A stretch of 64,000 nt of DNA, from NCBI RefSeq assembly GCF_050937815.1, contig NZ_JACDIJ010000001.1, forward strand, positions 636,242 through 700,241, written 5' to 3'. The number at the start of each line of letters is the position of its first letter. The first letter of the stretch is position 1. Of the stretch, positions 41,578 to 51,265 are shown piece by piece. Source of the DNA: Treponema_C sp050937815. Lineage in GTDB: Bacteria > Spirochaetota > Spirochaetia > Treponematales > Treponemataceae. The position numbers and the translations under genes were made by a program. A model generated the notes under the pieces. That model was given only the letters and a program-made list of their open reading frames with translations, made no database searches and was not told where the DNA came from.

Positions 41578-43354
41578 GAGGCGCGCCGACGGCAAAATTC
41601 ACGTCCAAGTAACCGCTTTTTCGTTTTTTTGTATACAATTCCGCATAGACTGCACCCTCGTCTTCAAACAGTTTGGTGCGGATTATTTCGACCGGATCGT
41701 TGGGCGAAAAACCGCTTTCGTCGGCAATGCCGCCTTTTACAACGGAGCGCACGGTAAATTTGCGCTTATTGCCCACCGAAGAGTGAACCAGTTCCATACC
41801 GAAAAGGGGATAAAACATACGGTATTCGGCTTCGCGCTCGTAAATCGTTTTTCCCGGATATTCGCTTCGGACATCGAGATAGACAAGGGCTTCACCCGGT
41901 ATTTGTGCCCCCACTTTGTCGTCCGGCGGCTGCTGTTTGCCCTCCGCCGCAGTTTTATTGTCCGCCCTCACTTTATCGTCCGGCGGCGCGGTTTCGGTTT
42001 TTGCAGGGCGGCGGTAGGCGATACGCGCAAGAGAATCGGGGCGGCAGCCTATAAGCACAAACTGTAAATCCTCGATATTCCGCACGGCTTTTCCGTTTAC
42101 GGCGCTTACAATATCGCCGGGTAAAAGCCCCGCACGCGAAGCGGAACTTCCGGGCATAAGATACAGTATTTCAACACCCGCTCCCGTTTTATCGGAAGGC
42201 TTGTGTTTAAAGGTACGCCCGTAAGCGCCCATCCATGCGTGTTCGGTTTCGCCGCCCGAATATAAAAGTTCCAAAACGGTTTTAAGGTACTCGACGGGAA
42301 TCGCAAAGTTTAAGCCCTGAAAAGCCGGAAGCCCCGCAAAGACAATGCCCTGCACTTCTCCCTTTTCGTTGACCAGGGGGCCTCCCGAATTGCCGGAATT
42401 GACGGCGGCGTCTATTTGCATAACCGAAACGGTGGATAAAAGCTTGCGGTCAAAAGAAGAAACGATGCCGGAGGTAATCGTGCTTTCCAAGCCCGCAGGA
42501 GAGCCTATGGCGTAGATACGCTCCCCTACCGCAAGATTTTCCGATGACCCCAGAGTGAACACGGAAGGAGGCTTTATTTCGGTTTTTAACAGGGCAAGGT
42601 CGAGGGTTTTGTCCCAGCCTATAACCTTAGCCGGGATGCGGGTTTCCGAATCGGAGGCTTTTTTTATATAGAGTTTACCGTAGCCTTCGTATTTCGGGTC
42701 CACCAAGTCGGCTATAACGTGGTGATTGGTAATAATATAGCCGCGCTCGTCGATAAAAAAGCCCGAACCGATAACGCGGGCGGCATAGCCCATGCCCTTT
42801 TCAACCTTGACGCCCAAATCGACCCACACGGTAACGCTTCCCTGAATAAGGCCGGCAAGGGTTTTATCGGCTTGACGGGACGGCAAAACGGGAAGATTTT
42901 TAAAAGCGGTTTCGGCTTCAATGCGCGCTTTCGCAAACTCGGCACTTGGCTCAAAAGCAAGGCCGAGGGCACTATATGCGGTTTCCAAGCTTTCGGCAAA
43001 GCGGAGGGCATCGGCATATTGTGTATCCCGATTTTTTTCAGATACGAGTTTTTGCGTATAAGAGGCGCATTCATCGAATAAAGCACGGGCGCGCCGTATA
43101 CAGTCATCTTTGTGTTCAAAATCGTCGGGACGTGCATCCGTTTCCCGCACAAGAAGGGCCGCCCGCCATAGGGAGCGTAAGGGGGAGGTTTCCCGTTCGT
43201 TTTTTATATGCTCGATTTCTTTATTGAATATCTGCCGGTCGGTAAAATCGGGAATCCCGTAATCGGCTTTACGCGAAAGGCAGGATGCGCACAAAAGAAA
43301 CATACAGAGAAAAAAAAGAAAAGCCGGACGGCGCATAGATGTAAACGGCGGCAC
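41555..43354 (-). CDS. HtrA/DegP-like serine protease lipoprotein with PDZ domains
   Basis: Starts with GTG (AGGAG 8 nt upstream). The 599-residue product has a lipoprotein signal ending LLCASC and a trypsin-like protease domain with His in YIITNHHVIADL, Asp in TLDLALLKT and Ser in NSGNSGGPLVNE. A PDZ domain follows (LPGDIVSAVNGKAVRNIEDL), and a second, poorer one near the C-terminus (DESGFSPNDPVEIIRT). A linker at about 450-485 repeats charged DDKV segments. It degrades misfolded envelope proteins. Same strand as the TPR gene. Confidence 0.9.
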   Translation of the reverse strand: MPPFTSMRRPAFLFFLCMFLLCASCLSRKADYGIPDFTDRQIFNKEIEHIKNERETSPLRSLWRAALLVRETDARPDDFEHKDDCIRRARALFDECASYTQKLVSEKNRDTQYADALRFAESLETAYSALGLAFEPSAEFAKARIEAETAFKNLPVLPSRQADKTLAGLIQGSVTVWVDLGVKVEKGMGYAARVIGSGFFIDERGYIITNHHVIADLVDPKYEGYGKLYIKKASDSETRIPAKVIGWDKTLDLALLKTEIKPPSVFTLGSSENLAVGERIYAIGSPAGLESTITSGIVSSFDRKLLSTVSVMQIDAAVNSGNSGGPLVNEKGEVQGIVFAGLPAFQGLNFAIPVEYLKTVLELLYSGGETEHAWMGAYGRTFKHKPSDKTGAGVEILYLMPGSSASRAGLLPGDIVSAVNGKAVRNIEDLQFVLIGCRPDSLARIAYRRPAKTETAPPDDKVRADNKTAAEGKQQPPDDKVGAQIPGEALVYLDVRSEYPGKTIYEREAEYRMFYPLFGMELVHSSVGNKRKFTVRSVVKGGIADESGFSPNDPVEIIRTKLFEDEGAVYAELYTKKRKSGYLDVNFAVGAPLDSLYLF

Positions 43355-43384
43355 TAAAAAAACTCCTTTATCCGTACAAGACTT

Positions 43385-45448
43385 CTATTCGTATAAAACT
43401 TCACCGAAACAGGTGTTTCCGTTTTTTACGGCAAAGATTCTGATAAATCGATCCTTTTCTTTTACCCAAAGTAAATCGCTTACCGTAACTATAACACCCG
43501 AACCGCCCTTACGGTTAAGCATTTGTATCATCATTTCGGCATAAAAATTACCCGGATATTCGCCAATCCAAAAAAACGGGGCAGCCGGATCTTTTGTAAC
43601 GGGTTGTCCGTTTACGGAAACGGGTTTTCCGTTTTCAAGGCGAACAGTAACCGTATTACCGCTGAACGGAGATTGGTATTCGATTTCTTCGAATTTTTCA
43701 TCGTAACGAGTCCAGCGAATATCCCATTCGCCCTTATTCCTTCTTTTCCATACCGCCGATTGTCTTAAGCCGGGGCCGTACTCTTGTATAAGCTCATGTA
43801 TACCGTCTCCGTCGGTATCGGAAAGGGTTTTATATAAATATAATCCCTTTGCGTCATTTTCGGTTCCGAATAAATTCATACTCAGCCGGACAGCTTCTGT
43901 TGGACTGCGGTATTCCGGAGCTTTTTCAATATCAAAACCGTATATTTCGGTGACTTCGTAACTTCCGTTTTTATCCCAATCGACATTTCTAAATCGCAGT
44001 ATACCGTTTTCAAAATGTCCGTAAGCATAAGGGGTTCCCCTGTCCGTGTAAGTTGCATTTTGTATTCTTCCCTCGAACAAACTGAACCTGACGGAACCGT
44101 GTGCATACTCATTGGACTTGCGTTCAATCGTATGCGATAAAGAAAATATATGTTCTTTGGAAAAATCTTTTAAATCATCTTGTAAAACGGGAACGTATAA
44201 TACGGTTCCGCCGTACTTTTCCATAACCGTATCTTTTATGATATTGACCGGAGTTCCGAATAAAGTATTGTCGCGTATATCATAGCTTTCTTTTGTATCC
44301 TCGTATATGATACGTGCAATCGAAGGCCATTCACCGTACCACACATTTATTTTTTCATTACAAAGCTCTAATTTTACGGGAATGCCGTAATCGCAGTCCG
44401 CAACCCAATCAAGACGGCCGTCTTGTTCTTTGTCGTATTCGATAATAAAAGGACGGCCGAGCCGATACCGGGTCTTTATATCTGCAATACCGTCATTATT
44501 CGTATCAAAACAAATCGTACCGGCAAAAACGGCATAAAAGTTGCGTAAGCGTTCTTTTAAGCGCTCATCGGTAATCAGCGACACAAAGGCCCTTAAATGT
44601 GTATAATCTATTGTTTGATTTAAAAAGGGAAACATATAATCAAAAGCTTTTTCTTCGCTAAGCAATCCGGCTTGTAATGCATACACGGCATAGAGGGGAT
44701 CCGTTTTTCCGTACGCATTCCACGAGCGAAGCAAACGCTTTTTTTCATCGGCGGAAAAACCGAATGCAGAGGCTTTTAACAAAATGTCCGGATCGGCATC
44801 CTGTAAAACTCTAATCCGTGATAAAAAAAGCGAAAGAAGCTCATCGAAAACAAGTTTATTGTTTGAGTTTGCCTCGTCATTCGAAAAAGCGGCATTTTCA
44901 CAATCAAAAAACAACACGGCAAAGCGCTCGTCTTCGGGAAATTGAAATGCCGCCCGCTTAACGACGAGCCGCGCCTCCTGCACATCTCCTAAAAGATACA
45001 AAGCCTTTGCACGGGTATATAACGCATCTTTACCGGAAAGTACGGGCATTTCATCCAAAAGTAAAACGGCAGCGGCGGGTTTTGCCGTCTTTGTATATAA
45101 ATCCGCAAGTAAAAGCCGCGCAGCATCGCGGTTATAGTCGTACCAGCGGTTTTGCAAAGCTGCCGTAAGAAGAGGTTCAATCATATAGGCGGGTAACCCG
45201 CGCACCGACATACTGAGCGCTTGAATATAATACAAATCGGCTATTGTATCATCGTAAACCAAACCTAAGGCCGCTTGGGACGAGGCTTTTTCATATTCTT
45301 CACGTATAAGAAGTTTTTTCGCGCTGTCTATATAGCGCAAAGCGGTTTTGGTATACTGTTCCGGATTTTGTGAAAATACATGTACGGCAACAACACAAAG
45401 ATAAGCAAAGATAAAAAAATGCCGTAAAACAAACACCGATTTTCGCAT
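43385..45448 (-). CDS. Exported TPR protein with four EF-hand-like loops
   Basis: 687 residues with a cleavable signal (FAYLCVVAVHVFSQ). The first 200 residues form TPR-like helical pairs (SQAALGLVYDDTIADLYYIQAL, RAKALYLLGDVQEARLVVKRA). From about residue 320 four DxDxDG-type calcium loops recur: DTNNDGIADIKTRY, DKEQDGRLDWVAD, DWDKNGSYEVTE and DTDGDGIHELIQEY, each followed by a beta-rich stretch. I do not recognise a characterised homologue; it is probably a calcium-binding periplasmic or outer-membrane scaffold. Its place between ftsH and htrA suggests envelope quality control. Confidence 0.75.
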   Translation of the reverse strand: MRKSVFVLRHFFIFAYLCVVAVHVFSQNPEQYTKTALRYIDSAKKLLIREEYEKASSQAALGLVYDDTIADLYYIQALSMSVRGLPAYMIEPLLTAALQNRWYDYNRDAARLLLADLYTKTAKPAAAVLLLDEMPVLSGKDALYTRAKALYLLGDVQEARLVVKRAAFQFPEDERFAVLFFDCENAAFSNDEANSNNKLVFDELLSLFLSRIRVLQDADPDILLKASAFGFSADEKKRLLRSWNAYGKTDPLYAVYALQAGLLSEEKAFDYMFPFLNQTIDYTHLRAFVSLITDERLKERLRNFYAVFAGTICFDTNNDGIADIKTRYRLGRPFIIEYDKEQDGRLDWVADCDYGIPVKLELCNEKINVWYGEWPSIARIIYEDTKESYDIRDNTLFGTPVNIIKDTVMEKYGGTVLYVPVLQDDLKDFSKEHIFSLSHTIERKSNEYAHGSVRFSLFEGRIQNATYTDRGTPYAYGHFENGILRFRNVDWDKNGSYEVTEIYGFDIEKAPEYRSPTEAVRLSMNLFGTENDAKGLYLYKTLSDTDGDGIHELIQEYGPGLRQSAVWKRRNKGEWDIRWTRYDEKFEEIEYQSPFSGNTVTVRLENGKPVSVNGQPVTKDPAAPFFWIGEYPGNFYAEMMIQMLNRKGGSGVIVTVSDLLWVKEKDRFIRIFAVKNGNTCFGEVLYE

Positions 45449-45494
45449 AACCGCCTCCTTTTTACAATTCAGCTTTGCACTTCAACTTTATACT

Positions 45495-47474
45495 TCAGCT
45501 TTCGGCAGTACCTCGCCTGCGCAAATTGACGCGCGGCCCTTCCAAACCGCTTCCGGCTTCTTCTTCGTTTTCGGCCGGCTCTTTAAGCGGCTCAATGCCG
45601 AGCAGTTCGCGCACTTCCGTATCGTCAAGGGTTTCTTTTTCAACTAAAGCTTGGGTAAGCTTATCCAATTGATCGCGGTGCTCGGTTAGGATTTTTACCG
45701 CACGCTTTTTCGCTTCGGTTAAGATTTTTTCGACGGCACGGTCTATCTTTTGGGCGCTTTCTTCCGAATATCCTTTGCGCCGCTCGATTTCTTTTCCCAT
45801 AAAAATAGGCTCGTCTTCCTTACCGTAGGAAACCGCGCCCAAATCTTCGGACATTCCCCATTCGCATACCATGCGGCGCGCAATATCGGTTGCCCGCTGT
45901 ATATCGTTTTGGGTGCCCGTAGTCGTATCGCCGTAGACAATCGATTCGGCCGCATAACCGCCGAACATAATAACCAGCTGGTCTTTAAGCCAGCTTTTTG
46001 TGTGAGAATAGGAATCTTCTTTAGGAAGACCGACGGTAAGGCCGAGTGCCCTCCCTCGCGGAATAATCGTTACCTTATGCAAAGGAGAGGCATGCTCCAA
46101 ATAATAGTACGGGAGGGCGTGCCCCGCTTCATGACATGCGGTCATTACGCGCTCTTTTTCGGGCATAACCATTGATTCGCGGGCAACCCCCATAAGGATT
46201 TTATCGCGCGCTTGTTCCAATTCGGTAAAGGACACCTTTTCTTTGTTTTTGCGTGCCGCAAATAAGGCCGCTTCGTTTATCATATTCGATAAGTCCGCCC
46301 CGCTCATGCCTGAAGTGGCGCGCGCAAAATGCTTAAAGTCCACATCGTCGGTAATTTTGATTTTTTTTGCATGAACGAGTAAAATCGATTCGCGCTCTTT
46401 AATGTCGGGAAGCGTAACGTGTACTTGGCGGTCGAAACGGCCGGGACGCAAAAGCGCGGGATCCAAAACGTCGGGGCGGTTGGTCGCCGCCAACACGATA
46501 ACGCCGTCCTTATTGTCGAATCCGTCCATTTCCACCAGCATTTGATTTAAAGTTTGCTCGCGCTCATCGTGGCCGCCGCCGAAACCGGCACCGCGCGCGC
46601 GTCCTACCGCGTCAAGCTCGTCTATAAAGATAATCGCGGGCGCACGTTTTCTTCCCTGTTCGAATAAATCGCGTACACGGCTTGCACCTACACCCACAAA
46701 CATTTCGACAAAATCGCTTCCCGAAATGTGCAAAAACGAAACGTCGGCTTCACCGGCGACTGCGCGCGCCAAAAGGGTTTTACCCGTTCCGGGACTGCCG
46801 ACCAAAAGCACGCCGCTGGGTATTTTTGCGCCGATTTCGCGGTATTTTTTGGGATTTTTCAAAAAATCGACGATTTCCGCCAGTTCTTTTTTCGCTTCTT
46901 CCTGACCGGCGACATCGCTGAAGGTTACCTTTTTTTTGTTATTGTCGAAAAGGCGTGCCCTGCTTTTTCCGAACTGCATGCCGCGGCTGTTTTGCATGGA
47001 CATTTGCCGCATAATAAAAAATACAAAAAGAATCATTAATAAAAGCGGCAAATACTCAAACAGCTCGGTTAAAACACTCGGCTTTGAAATTTTGCCCGAA
47101 ACGCTTACACCGTTTTGCTCCAAAAAGAACATAAGACCGGGGTCCTCATAGGGAATAACGGTTTGAAAGCGTGACTGCATATCGGAGGCCGCATTTGCCG
47201 AACGCATGGTTCCCAAAATCGTTTTTTGATCCTGAATTTGAACTTCGCTGATATGTTTTTGTTCGACAGCCTCTAAAAAATCACTGTACGATATAATCGG
47301 ATACGTATTCGATTCCCTGTCCGTAATAGCGGTAAAAATGAAAAAAATTGCAAACATCATCAACAGGGTAATTAAAAAACGGCCGACCGGCGGTTTTATA
47401 TTGGGAGCCTTATGTTCCGGCCCCTTACCGTTTTTTTGTGATGTATGTTTTGAAAAGGACTGTTTTTTATTCAT
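45495..47474 (-). CDS. ftsH: ATP-dependent zinc metalloprotease FtsH
   Basis: 659 residues, AAGGAA before the ATG. Two membrane segments (about 30-50 and 135-155) flank a periplasmic domain. The AAA+ module has Walker A GSPGTGKT, Walker B IIFIDELDAVG, the pore loop FVGVGASRVRDLF and the SRH; the protease site is HEAGH with a downstream Asp. It degrades membrane proteins and short-lived regulators. Confidence 0.97.
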   Translation of the reverse strand: MNKKQSFSKHTSQKNGKGPEHKAPNIKPPVGRFLITLLMMFAIFFIFTAITDRESNTYPIISYSDFLEAVEQKHISEVQIQDQKTILGTMRSANAASDMQSRFQTVIPYEDPGLMFFLEQNGVSVSGKISKPSVLTELFEYLPLLLMILFVFFIMRQMSMQNSRGMQFGKSRARLFDNNKKKVTFSDVAGQEEAKKELAEIVDFLKNPKKYREIGAKIPSGVLLVGSPGTGKTLLARAVAGEADVSFLHISGSDFVEMFVGVGASRVRDLFEQGRKRAPAIIFIDELDAVGRARGAGFGGGHDEREQTLNQMLVEMDGFDNKDGVIVLAATNRPDVLDPALLRPGRFDRQVHVTLPDIKERESILLVHAKKIKITDDVDFKHFARATSGMSGADLSNMINEAALFAARKNKEKVSFTELEQARDKILMGVARESMVMPEKERVMTACHEAGHALPYYYLEHASPLHKVTIIPRGRALGLTVGLPKEDSYSHTKSWLKDQLVIMFGGYAAESIVYGDTTTGTQNDIQRATDIARRMVCEWGMSEDLGAVSYGKEDEPIFMGKEIERRKGYSEESAQKIDRAVEKILTEAKKRAVKILTEHRDQLDKLTQALVEKETLDDTEVRELLGIEPLKEPAENEEEAGSGLEGPRVNLRRRGTAES

Positions 47475-47516
47475 GATCGTTCCTTATTACAATGCAAATT
47501 ATAATACAAAAATATT

Positions 47517-49028
47517 TTAAATTCCTGCCGTAATACCGGCAGATTTAAAAATAAAGAAAACACCGGAAAAATCACCGGCACAATCTTTTACATACCAATC
47601 GGGATATCCCAAAGGAGCACCCCATATGCATACCGGATTTTGACCATATTCTATTACCGGTATTAAAGAGGTATGATGCGGCTCTATGTTCCATTCGTTC
47701 CATATTTTTTTTAAAGTTTTATGAGTACCTGCGGCAGTTTTAATGCGATCGCCCGGTTTTCGGCTTCTTAAGCGGACAGGAAGGCAAAAAGGTCCCATAC
47801 ATACTTCCCCGTATTTATTGTCGGCACAGTTCGCCTTTTTCTGTACTTGAAGATCCGAAGCGTAAACAACTTCAAAATATCCTAAGGGGAAATCATATGT
47901 ACCGGGAGCATCGATTTGAATGCAATAGCCTTGGTTTATTGTATCGGGTTCCGGTTTTGTACGGATATTGTTTACGTATAAAAAGCGTTTTGTACGTATA
48001 AATTCAATACCGCAGCCCTTAACGCGGCTTTGTCCCGAAGCACAATCTCTAAACAGCGCATAAGGCAGCCGCCATGCCGCCGAAACTTTGTGGGCAGCAT
48101 TGTACAAGGCCCGTATACGGACCGGAAAGCCGGCATTAAAAAAAGCCGATGCATCAGTACGCACGGTAAAAACCGCCTGCGTACCCGCCGTATGTCTTTT
48201 GACTCTTTCTTTACCGGTCAGGACACAACCTGTCAGTACACAAGGTTCCCACAATACGGCCGAAGCAAGTTTTTCGATAAAAGCCGCCTCTTCAGCCGCT
48301 TTTTGTGCCCCCGAAAGTACGGCCGTATCCCAGCCCCGTACATGTTCATTTAAAAACGGAACGACACGGCGGCGCAAATTATTACGAAAATAGGCAGTGT
48401 TGCGGTTTGTACTGTCTTCCCGAAAAGGAATCCCGTGTTTTTCCGCATAAGCTTGTATAGCCGAACGCGGAATATCCAATAAGGGGCGGCAAAACAAACC
48501 GCGCCTCTTTGCAATACCCGCCGCCGCCTGCCCCGAAATACCGGCAGAAGCTCCCTGAAAAAAACGCTGCAAAAGCGTTTCCAATTGGTCATCTCGATTG
48601 TGTGCCAAACAAACAAAATCACAAAAGCGGGCTTTTGCTTCGTTTTCAAACAGCTTATAACGGACAAAGCGGGCAGCTTCTTCAATTCCTCCGCCTCTTT
48701 GGGATGCGGCGGCGGCAATTTCACCGGGCGCAACCGTTTTAAGCGTACAAGGGATTTTTAAAAGGCGGCATTGATTTTGTACAAACAAGGCATCGCCTTC
48801 GGTTTCGCACGCTTTGCGTAAATTATGATTTACCGTTATCACCGAAAGATTAAAACGAAGGTTTAAATCCGTATTGCCGGTACCGGACGATAAGGCTTTT
48901 AAAGCATAGAGCATAACCATAGAGTCGATGCCGCCGGAAACCGCCAAAAGTAAAGACGGCGGAGTTTGAATGCCGTCTATACCGCATTTTTTTAACCCCG
49001 CCGCAACTTTTTTTAAAAAATCCTGCAC
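47517..49028 (-). CDS. tilS: tRNA(Ile)-lysidine synthase
   Basis: 503 residues starting with GTG, 5 bp after rplY. The PP-loop AVSGGIDSMVMLYAL, the family motif HNRDDQLETLLQRFFQG and C-terminal TilS domains are visible. It modifies C34 of the tRNA reading AUA. The central region has a low-similarity insertion (about 235-330). Confidence 0.93.
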   Translation of the reverse strand: MQDFLKKVAAGLKKCGIDGIQTPPSLLLAVSGGIDSMVMLYALKALSSGTGNTDLNLRFNLSVITVNHNLRKACETEGDALFVQNQCRLLKIPCTLKTVAPGEIAAAASQRGGGIEEAARFVRYKLFENEAKARFCDFVCLAHNRDDQLETLLQRFFQGASAGISGQAAAGIAKRRGLFCRPLLDIPRSAIQAYAEKHGIPFREDSTNRNTAYFRNNLRRRVVPFLNEHVRGWDTAVLSGAQKAAEEAAFIEKLASAVLWEPCVLTGCVLTGKERVKRHTAGTQAVFTVRTDASAFFNAGFPVRIRALYNAAHKVSAAWRLPYALFRDCASGQSRVKGCGIEFIRTKRFLYVNNIRTKPEPDTINQGYCIQIDAPGTYDFPLGYFEVVYASDLQVQKKANCADNKYGEVCMGPFCLPVRLRSRKPGDRIKTAAGTHKTLKKIWNEWNIEPHHTSLIPVIEYGQNPVCIWGAPLGYPDWYVKDCAGDFSGVFFIFKSAGITAGI

Positions 49029-49033
49029 GTAAA

Positions 49034-49588
49034 TCAGCGCAGCGGTTTTACCGCAGCTACAATTTCATCGGCGGGCGTAAGCACGGTTACACCGGAACCG
49101 GCATTTATATCCTTTACGCTCAACTGTGCATTTAAGCTGAGATTTGTTACATCGACAACAATGCGCGGGGGCAAATCTTTGGGTAAGCACTTAATATCGA
49201 CCGTCGCTATACCTTTTTCCAAAGCACCGCCTTCACGCACACCGACAGGATTACCGCGCAGCAATACGTTCATTCTAACCGTTAAGGGTTTTTCCGGATC
49301 GACCGCATGGAAATCGACATGAAGATTTTTATCGGTTATAATATCGTATTCCGTTGCTTTAATTAATACGGGTTTACCCTCTTTTCCGTCAACAACCAAA
49401 GAAACAAGGGTTGTAGCGGTTGCGGTTTTCCATACCTTTGTAAATTCGCTTTCATCAACGGTAAGCATAAAAGCTTCGCCCTTTGAATTATACATAACGG
49501 CAGGCAGTTTACCTTCGGCACGCAGTTTTTTTGCAGCTGCCTTGCCCGTTGCCGTACGGGAAGCGGCCTTTAAAACCAATTCTTCCAT
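49034..49588 (-). CDS. rplY: Large ribosomal subunit protein bL25, CTC form
   Basis: Start at 49588 (MEELVLKAASRTATG), with GAGGAG 6 nt upstream. 184 residues: an L25 domain binding 5S rRNA followed by a TL5/CTC beta domain (KDLPPRIVVDVTNLSLNAQL). It heads the rplY-tilS-ftsH run. Confidence 0.94.
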   Translation of the reverse strand: MEELVLKAASRTATGKAAAKKLRAEGKLPAVMYNSKGEAFMLTVDESEFTKVWKTATATTLVSLVVDGKEGKPVLIKATEYDIITDKNLHVDFHAVDPEKPLTVRMNVLLRGNPVGVREGGALEKGIATVDIKCLPKDLPPRIVVDVTNLSLNAQLSVKDINAGSGVTVLTPADEIVAAVKPLR

Positions 49589-49684
49589 CTTAAACTCCTC
49601 ATTGAGAAAATAAAATTTCGGGAAAACACTGTAAAAGCGAAAAAGAATATACCCCATCGTTCATCACGCCAGAGTTTTCCGAAT

Positions 49685-49727
49685 ATTAAAAAACAACACC
49701 GACTAATTGAGTATTTGAATTAATCGG
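49685..49727 (-). terminator. Terminator after tRNA-Gln
   Basis: Arms CCGACTAATT (49699-49708) and AATTAATCGG (49718-49727) pair over 10 bp with one G-T; T-rich tract follows on the minus strand. Confidence 0.75.
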
Positions 49728-49738
49728 TATCGCTCTAG

Positions 49739-49811
49739 CTGGACCGGCTGGATTCGAACCAGCGGAATACCGGTACCAAAAACCGGTGGCTTACCACTTG
49801 CCGACGGTCCA
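49739..49811 (-). tRNA. tRNA-Gln (TTG)
   Basis: Acceptor arms TGGACCG/CGGTCCA, discriminator G, then CTA rather than CCA. Anticodon TTG at 49777-49779 in the loop TTTTGGT between CCGGT and ACCGG. T-loop GGTTCGAATCC. It lies on the same strand as spoVG, 57 bp downstream of it. Confidence 0.95.
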
Positions 49812-49868
49812 AAGAAAAATGCGCCTAGAAAAAAGCTTGTTACGGGAATAGTATTTCCGTATTAAAGC

Positions 49869-50156
49869 TTAGTCGTCGTCCGCGGATGTAGAACCTTCCT
49901 CGATATGTCCCGCTGCATACTCTGCAAGAATAGTATCTTGCAATTTAGTACGAAACTCCGGACTGATCGGATGGGCTACATCCTTATAGTCACCGTTACT
50001 GGTTTTGCGGCTAGGCATTGCTATAAACAAACCAGTTTTTCCTTCAATAATCTTGACGTTGTGCACAACAAAACAGTTTTCAAATGTAACTGTAACGTAT
50101 GCTTTCAGCTTTCCTTCCGCCGCTACCTTACGGATACGAATTTCGGTAATCTGCAT
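49869..50156 (-). CDS. spoVG: SpoVG family nucleic-acid-binding regulator
   Basis: Start at 50156 (MQITEIRIRKV), with AGGAG 5 nt upstream. 95 residues matching SpoVG: KLKAYVTVTFENCFVVHNVKIIEG, LFIAMPSRKTSNGDYKDVAHPI. In spirochaetes SpoVG is a site-specific DNA/RNA-binding regulator. It starts 44 bp after ispE and is probably co-transcribed with it. Confidence 0.95.
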   Translation of the reverse strand: MQITEIRIRKVAAEGKLKAYVTVTFENCFVVHNVKIIEGKTGLFIAMPSRKTSNGDYKDVAHPISPEFRTKLQDTILAEYAAGHIEEGSTSADDD

Positions 50157-50199
50157 AACCACTCCTCACTTGGCAGGATAACCTATTGTGCATGGCACA

Positions 50200-51078
50200 C
50201 TACGCAGACAGACCGCAAGTTTTTACAACCTGACATCTCCATCTATCGCATAACCGAGTGTAAGCGCTTTTTGCTTCCGCTTCGGAAGAAAAAACGCCGT
50301 AAACTGCAGAACCGGAACCGGTCATTTCGGCAAAATCCGCACCGACAGCTTTTAAGCTTTTCAATGCAGCTTTGATAACCGGATAGGACTCTGCAAGCGG
50401 TTCCGTAAAACTATTACCGAAAGTCCATTGAGCAGCCGGCTTACGGTAAATAGCTTCCAGTTCCGCAACTCCGGGAAGTTCCCGCAGAATTGACCTGTTT
50501 ATTCGCTCATCCAAAAGTGCATACGCTTCTTTGGTCGAACTGTAAACATCAGGCTGCACAAGTACAAAGTAAAGGTCGTTACGGGAGCTGATTTCCCTAA
50601 TAAACTCGCCTCGTCCCGTCACCACGGCACAACCGTGCGACAGAAAAAAAGCAACATCGCTTCCGATTCGGCAGGCTGCCTGCATTTTTTGTTTTGTTTT
50701 AAGCTTCGTTTGAAAAAGTTTATCCAAAACAATCAGCAAAGCCGCCGCATCCGAAGATCCGCCGCCTAAACCGGCTCCCGAAGGAATACACTTCGTCACA
50801 TCGACGGTTACAGCTTCGTTTATACCGGTAAGATTACAAAATTCTTTATATGCCGCCGTAAGGGTGTTTTCGGCAGGAAGCGGCGCACCTTTTACCTTTA
50901 CCGTACACTCCGGCTTTCCCGCTTTTTTTTCAACGATTAATTCGTCACATAAATCAATCGCTTGAAACACACTTTCAATATTATGGTATCCGTCATTCCG
51001 TCCCGATTCCTCAGCAGAAAGCACCCGTAAATGCAAATTGAGTTTTGCGGGTGCACGAATACACATCCTATTCGGCAT
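50200..51078 (-). CDS. ispE: 4-diphosphocytidyl-2-C-methyl-D-erythritol kinase
   Basis: 292 residues of GHMP kinase fold: APAKLNLHLRV at the N-terminus and the ATP loop PSGAGLGGGSSDAAALL. Fourth step of the MEP isoprenoid pathway. No ribosome site: the consensus -10 TATAAT ends 6 nt before the ATG. Confidence 0.95.
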   Translation of the reverse strand: MPNRMCIRAPAKLNLHLRVLSAEESGRNDGYHNIESVFQAIDLCDELIVEKKAGKPECTVKVKGAPLPAENTLTAAYKEFCNLTGINEAVTVDVTKCIPSGAGLGGGSSDAAALLIVLDKLFQTKLKTKQKMQAACRIGSDVAFFLSHGCAVVTGRGEFIREISSRNDLYFVLVQPDVYSSTKEAYALLDERINRSILRELPGVAELEAIYRKPAAQWTFGNSFTEPLAESYPVIKAALKSLKAVGADFAEMTGSGSAVYGVFSSEAEAKSAYTRLCDRWRCQVVKTCGLSA

Positions 51079-51084
51079 AGCTAA

Positions 51085-51112
51085 ATTATACAGAAAAATA
51101 TTTTTTTGTCAA
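51085..51112 (-). promoter_or_regulatory. Consensus promoter of ispE, predicted leaderless
   Basis: TTGACA (51107-51112), 16 bp, TATAAT (51085-51090), then 6 nt to the ATG at 51078. Both hexamers are perfect. Confidence 0.75.
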
Positions 51113-51123
51113 ACGGTTTAGGC

Positions 51124-51163
51124 AAAAAAAAAGCTTTTCTCAATGGGTATTGAGGGAAAAAGC
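51124..51163 (-). terminator. Strong terminator reading on the minus strand
   Basis: CTCAAT/ATTGAG helix with a GGGT loop, extended by GCTTTT/AAAAAGC with a small bulge, followed on the minus strand by nine T (51124-51132). The nearest minus-strand gene it could serve is rsfS, about 400 bp upstream. Confidence 0.75.
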
Positions 51164-51203
51164 GTCTATAAATAAAATTTTTACAACATTTTAAAAAAAA
51201 CAG

Positions 51204-51232
51204 TTGACAGAAAGATAAGACTCATCTATGTT
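51204..51232 (+). promoter_or_regulatory. Promoter of the poly-acidic protein gene
   Basis: TTGACA (51204-51209), 17 bp, TATGTT (51227-51232). Confidence 0.65.
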
Positions 51233-51265
51233 TAAGGTAAAGATATTAATTAAGGAAGTACTTAA

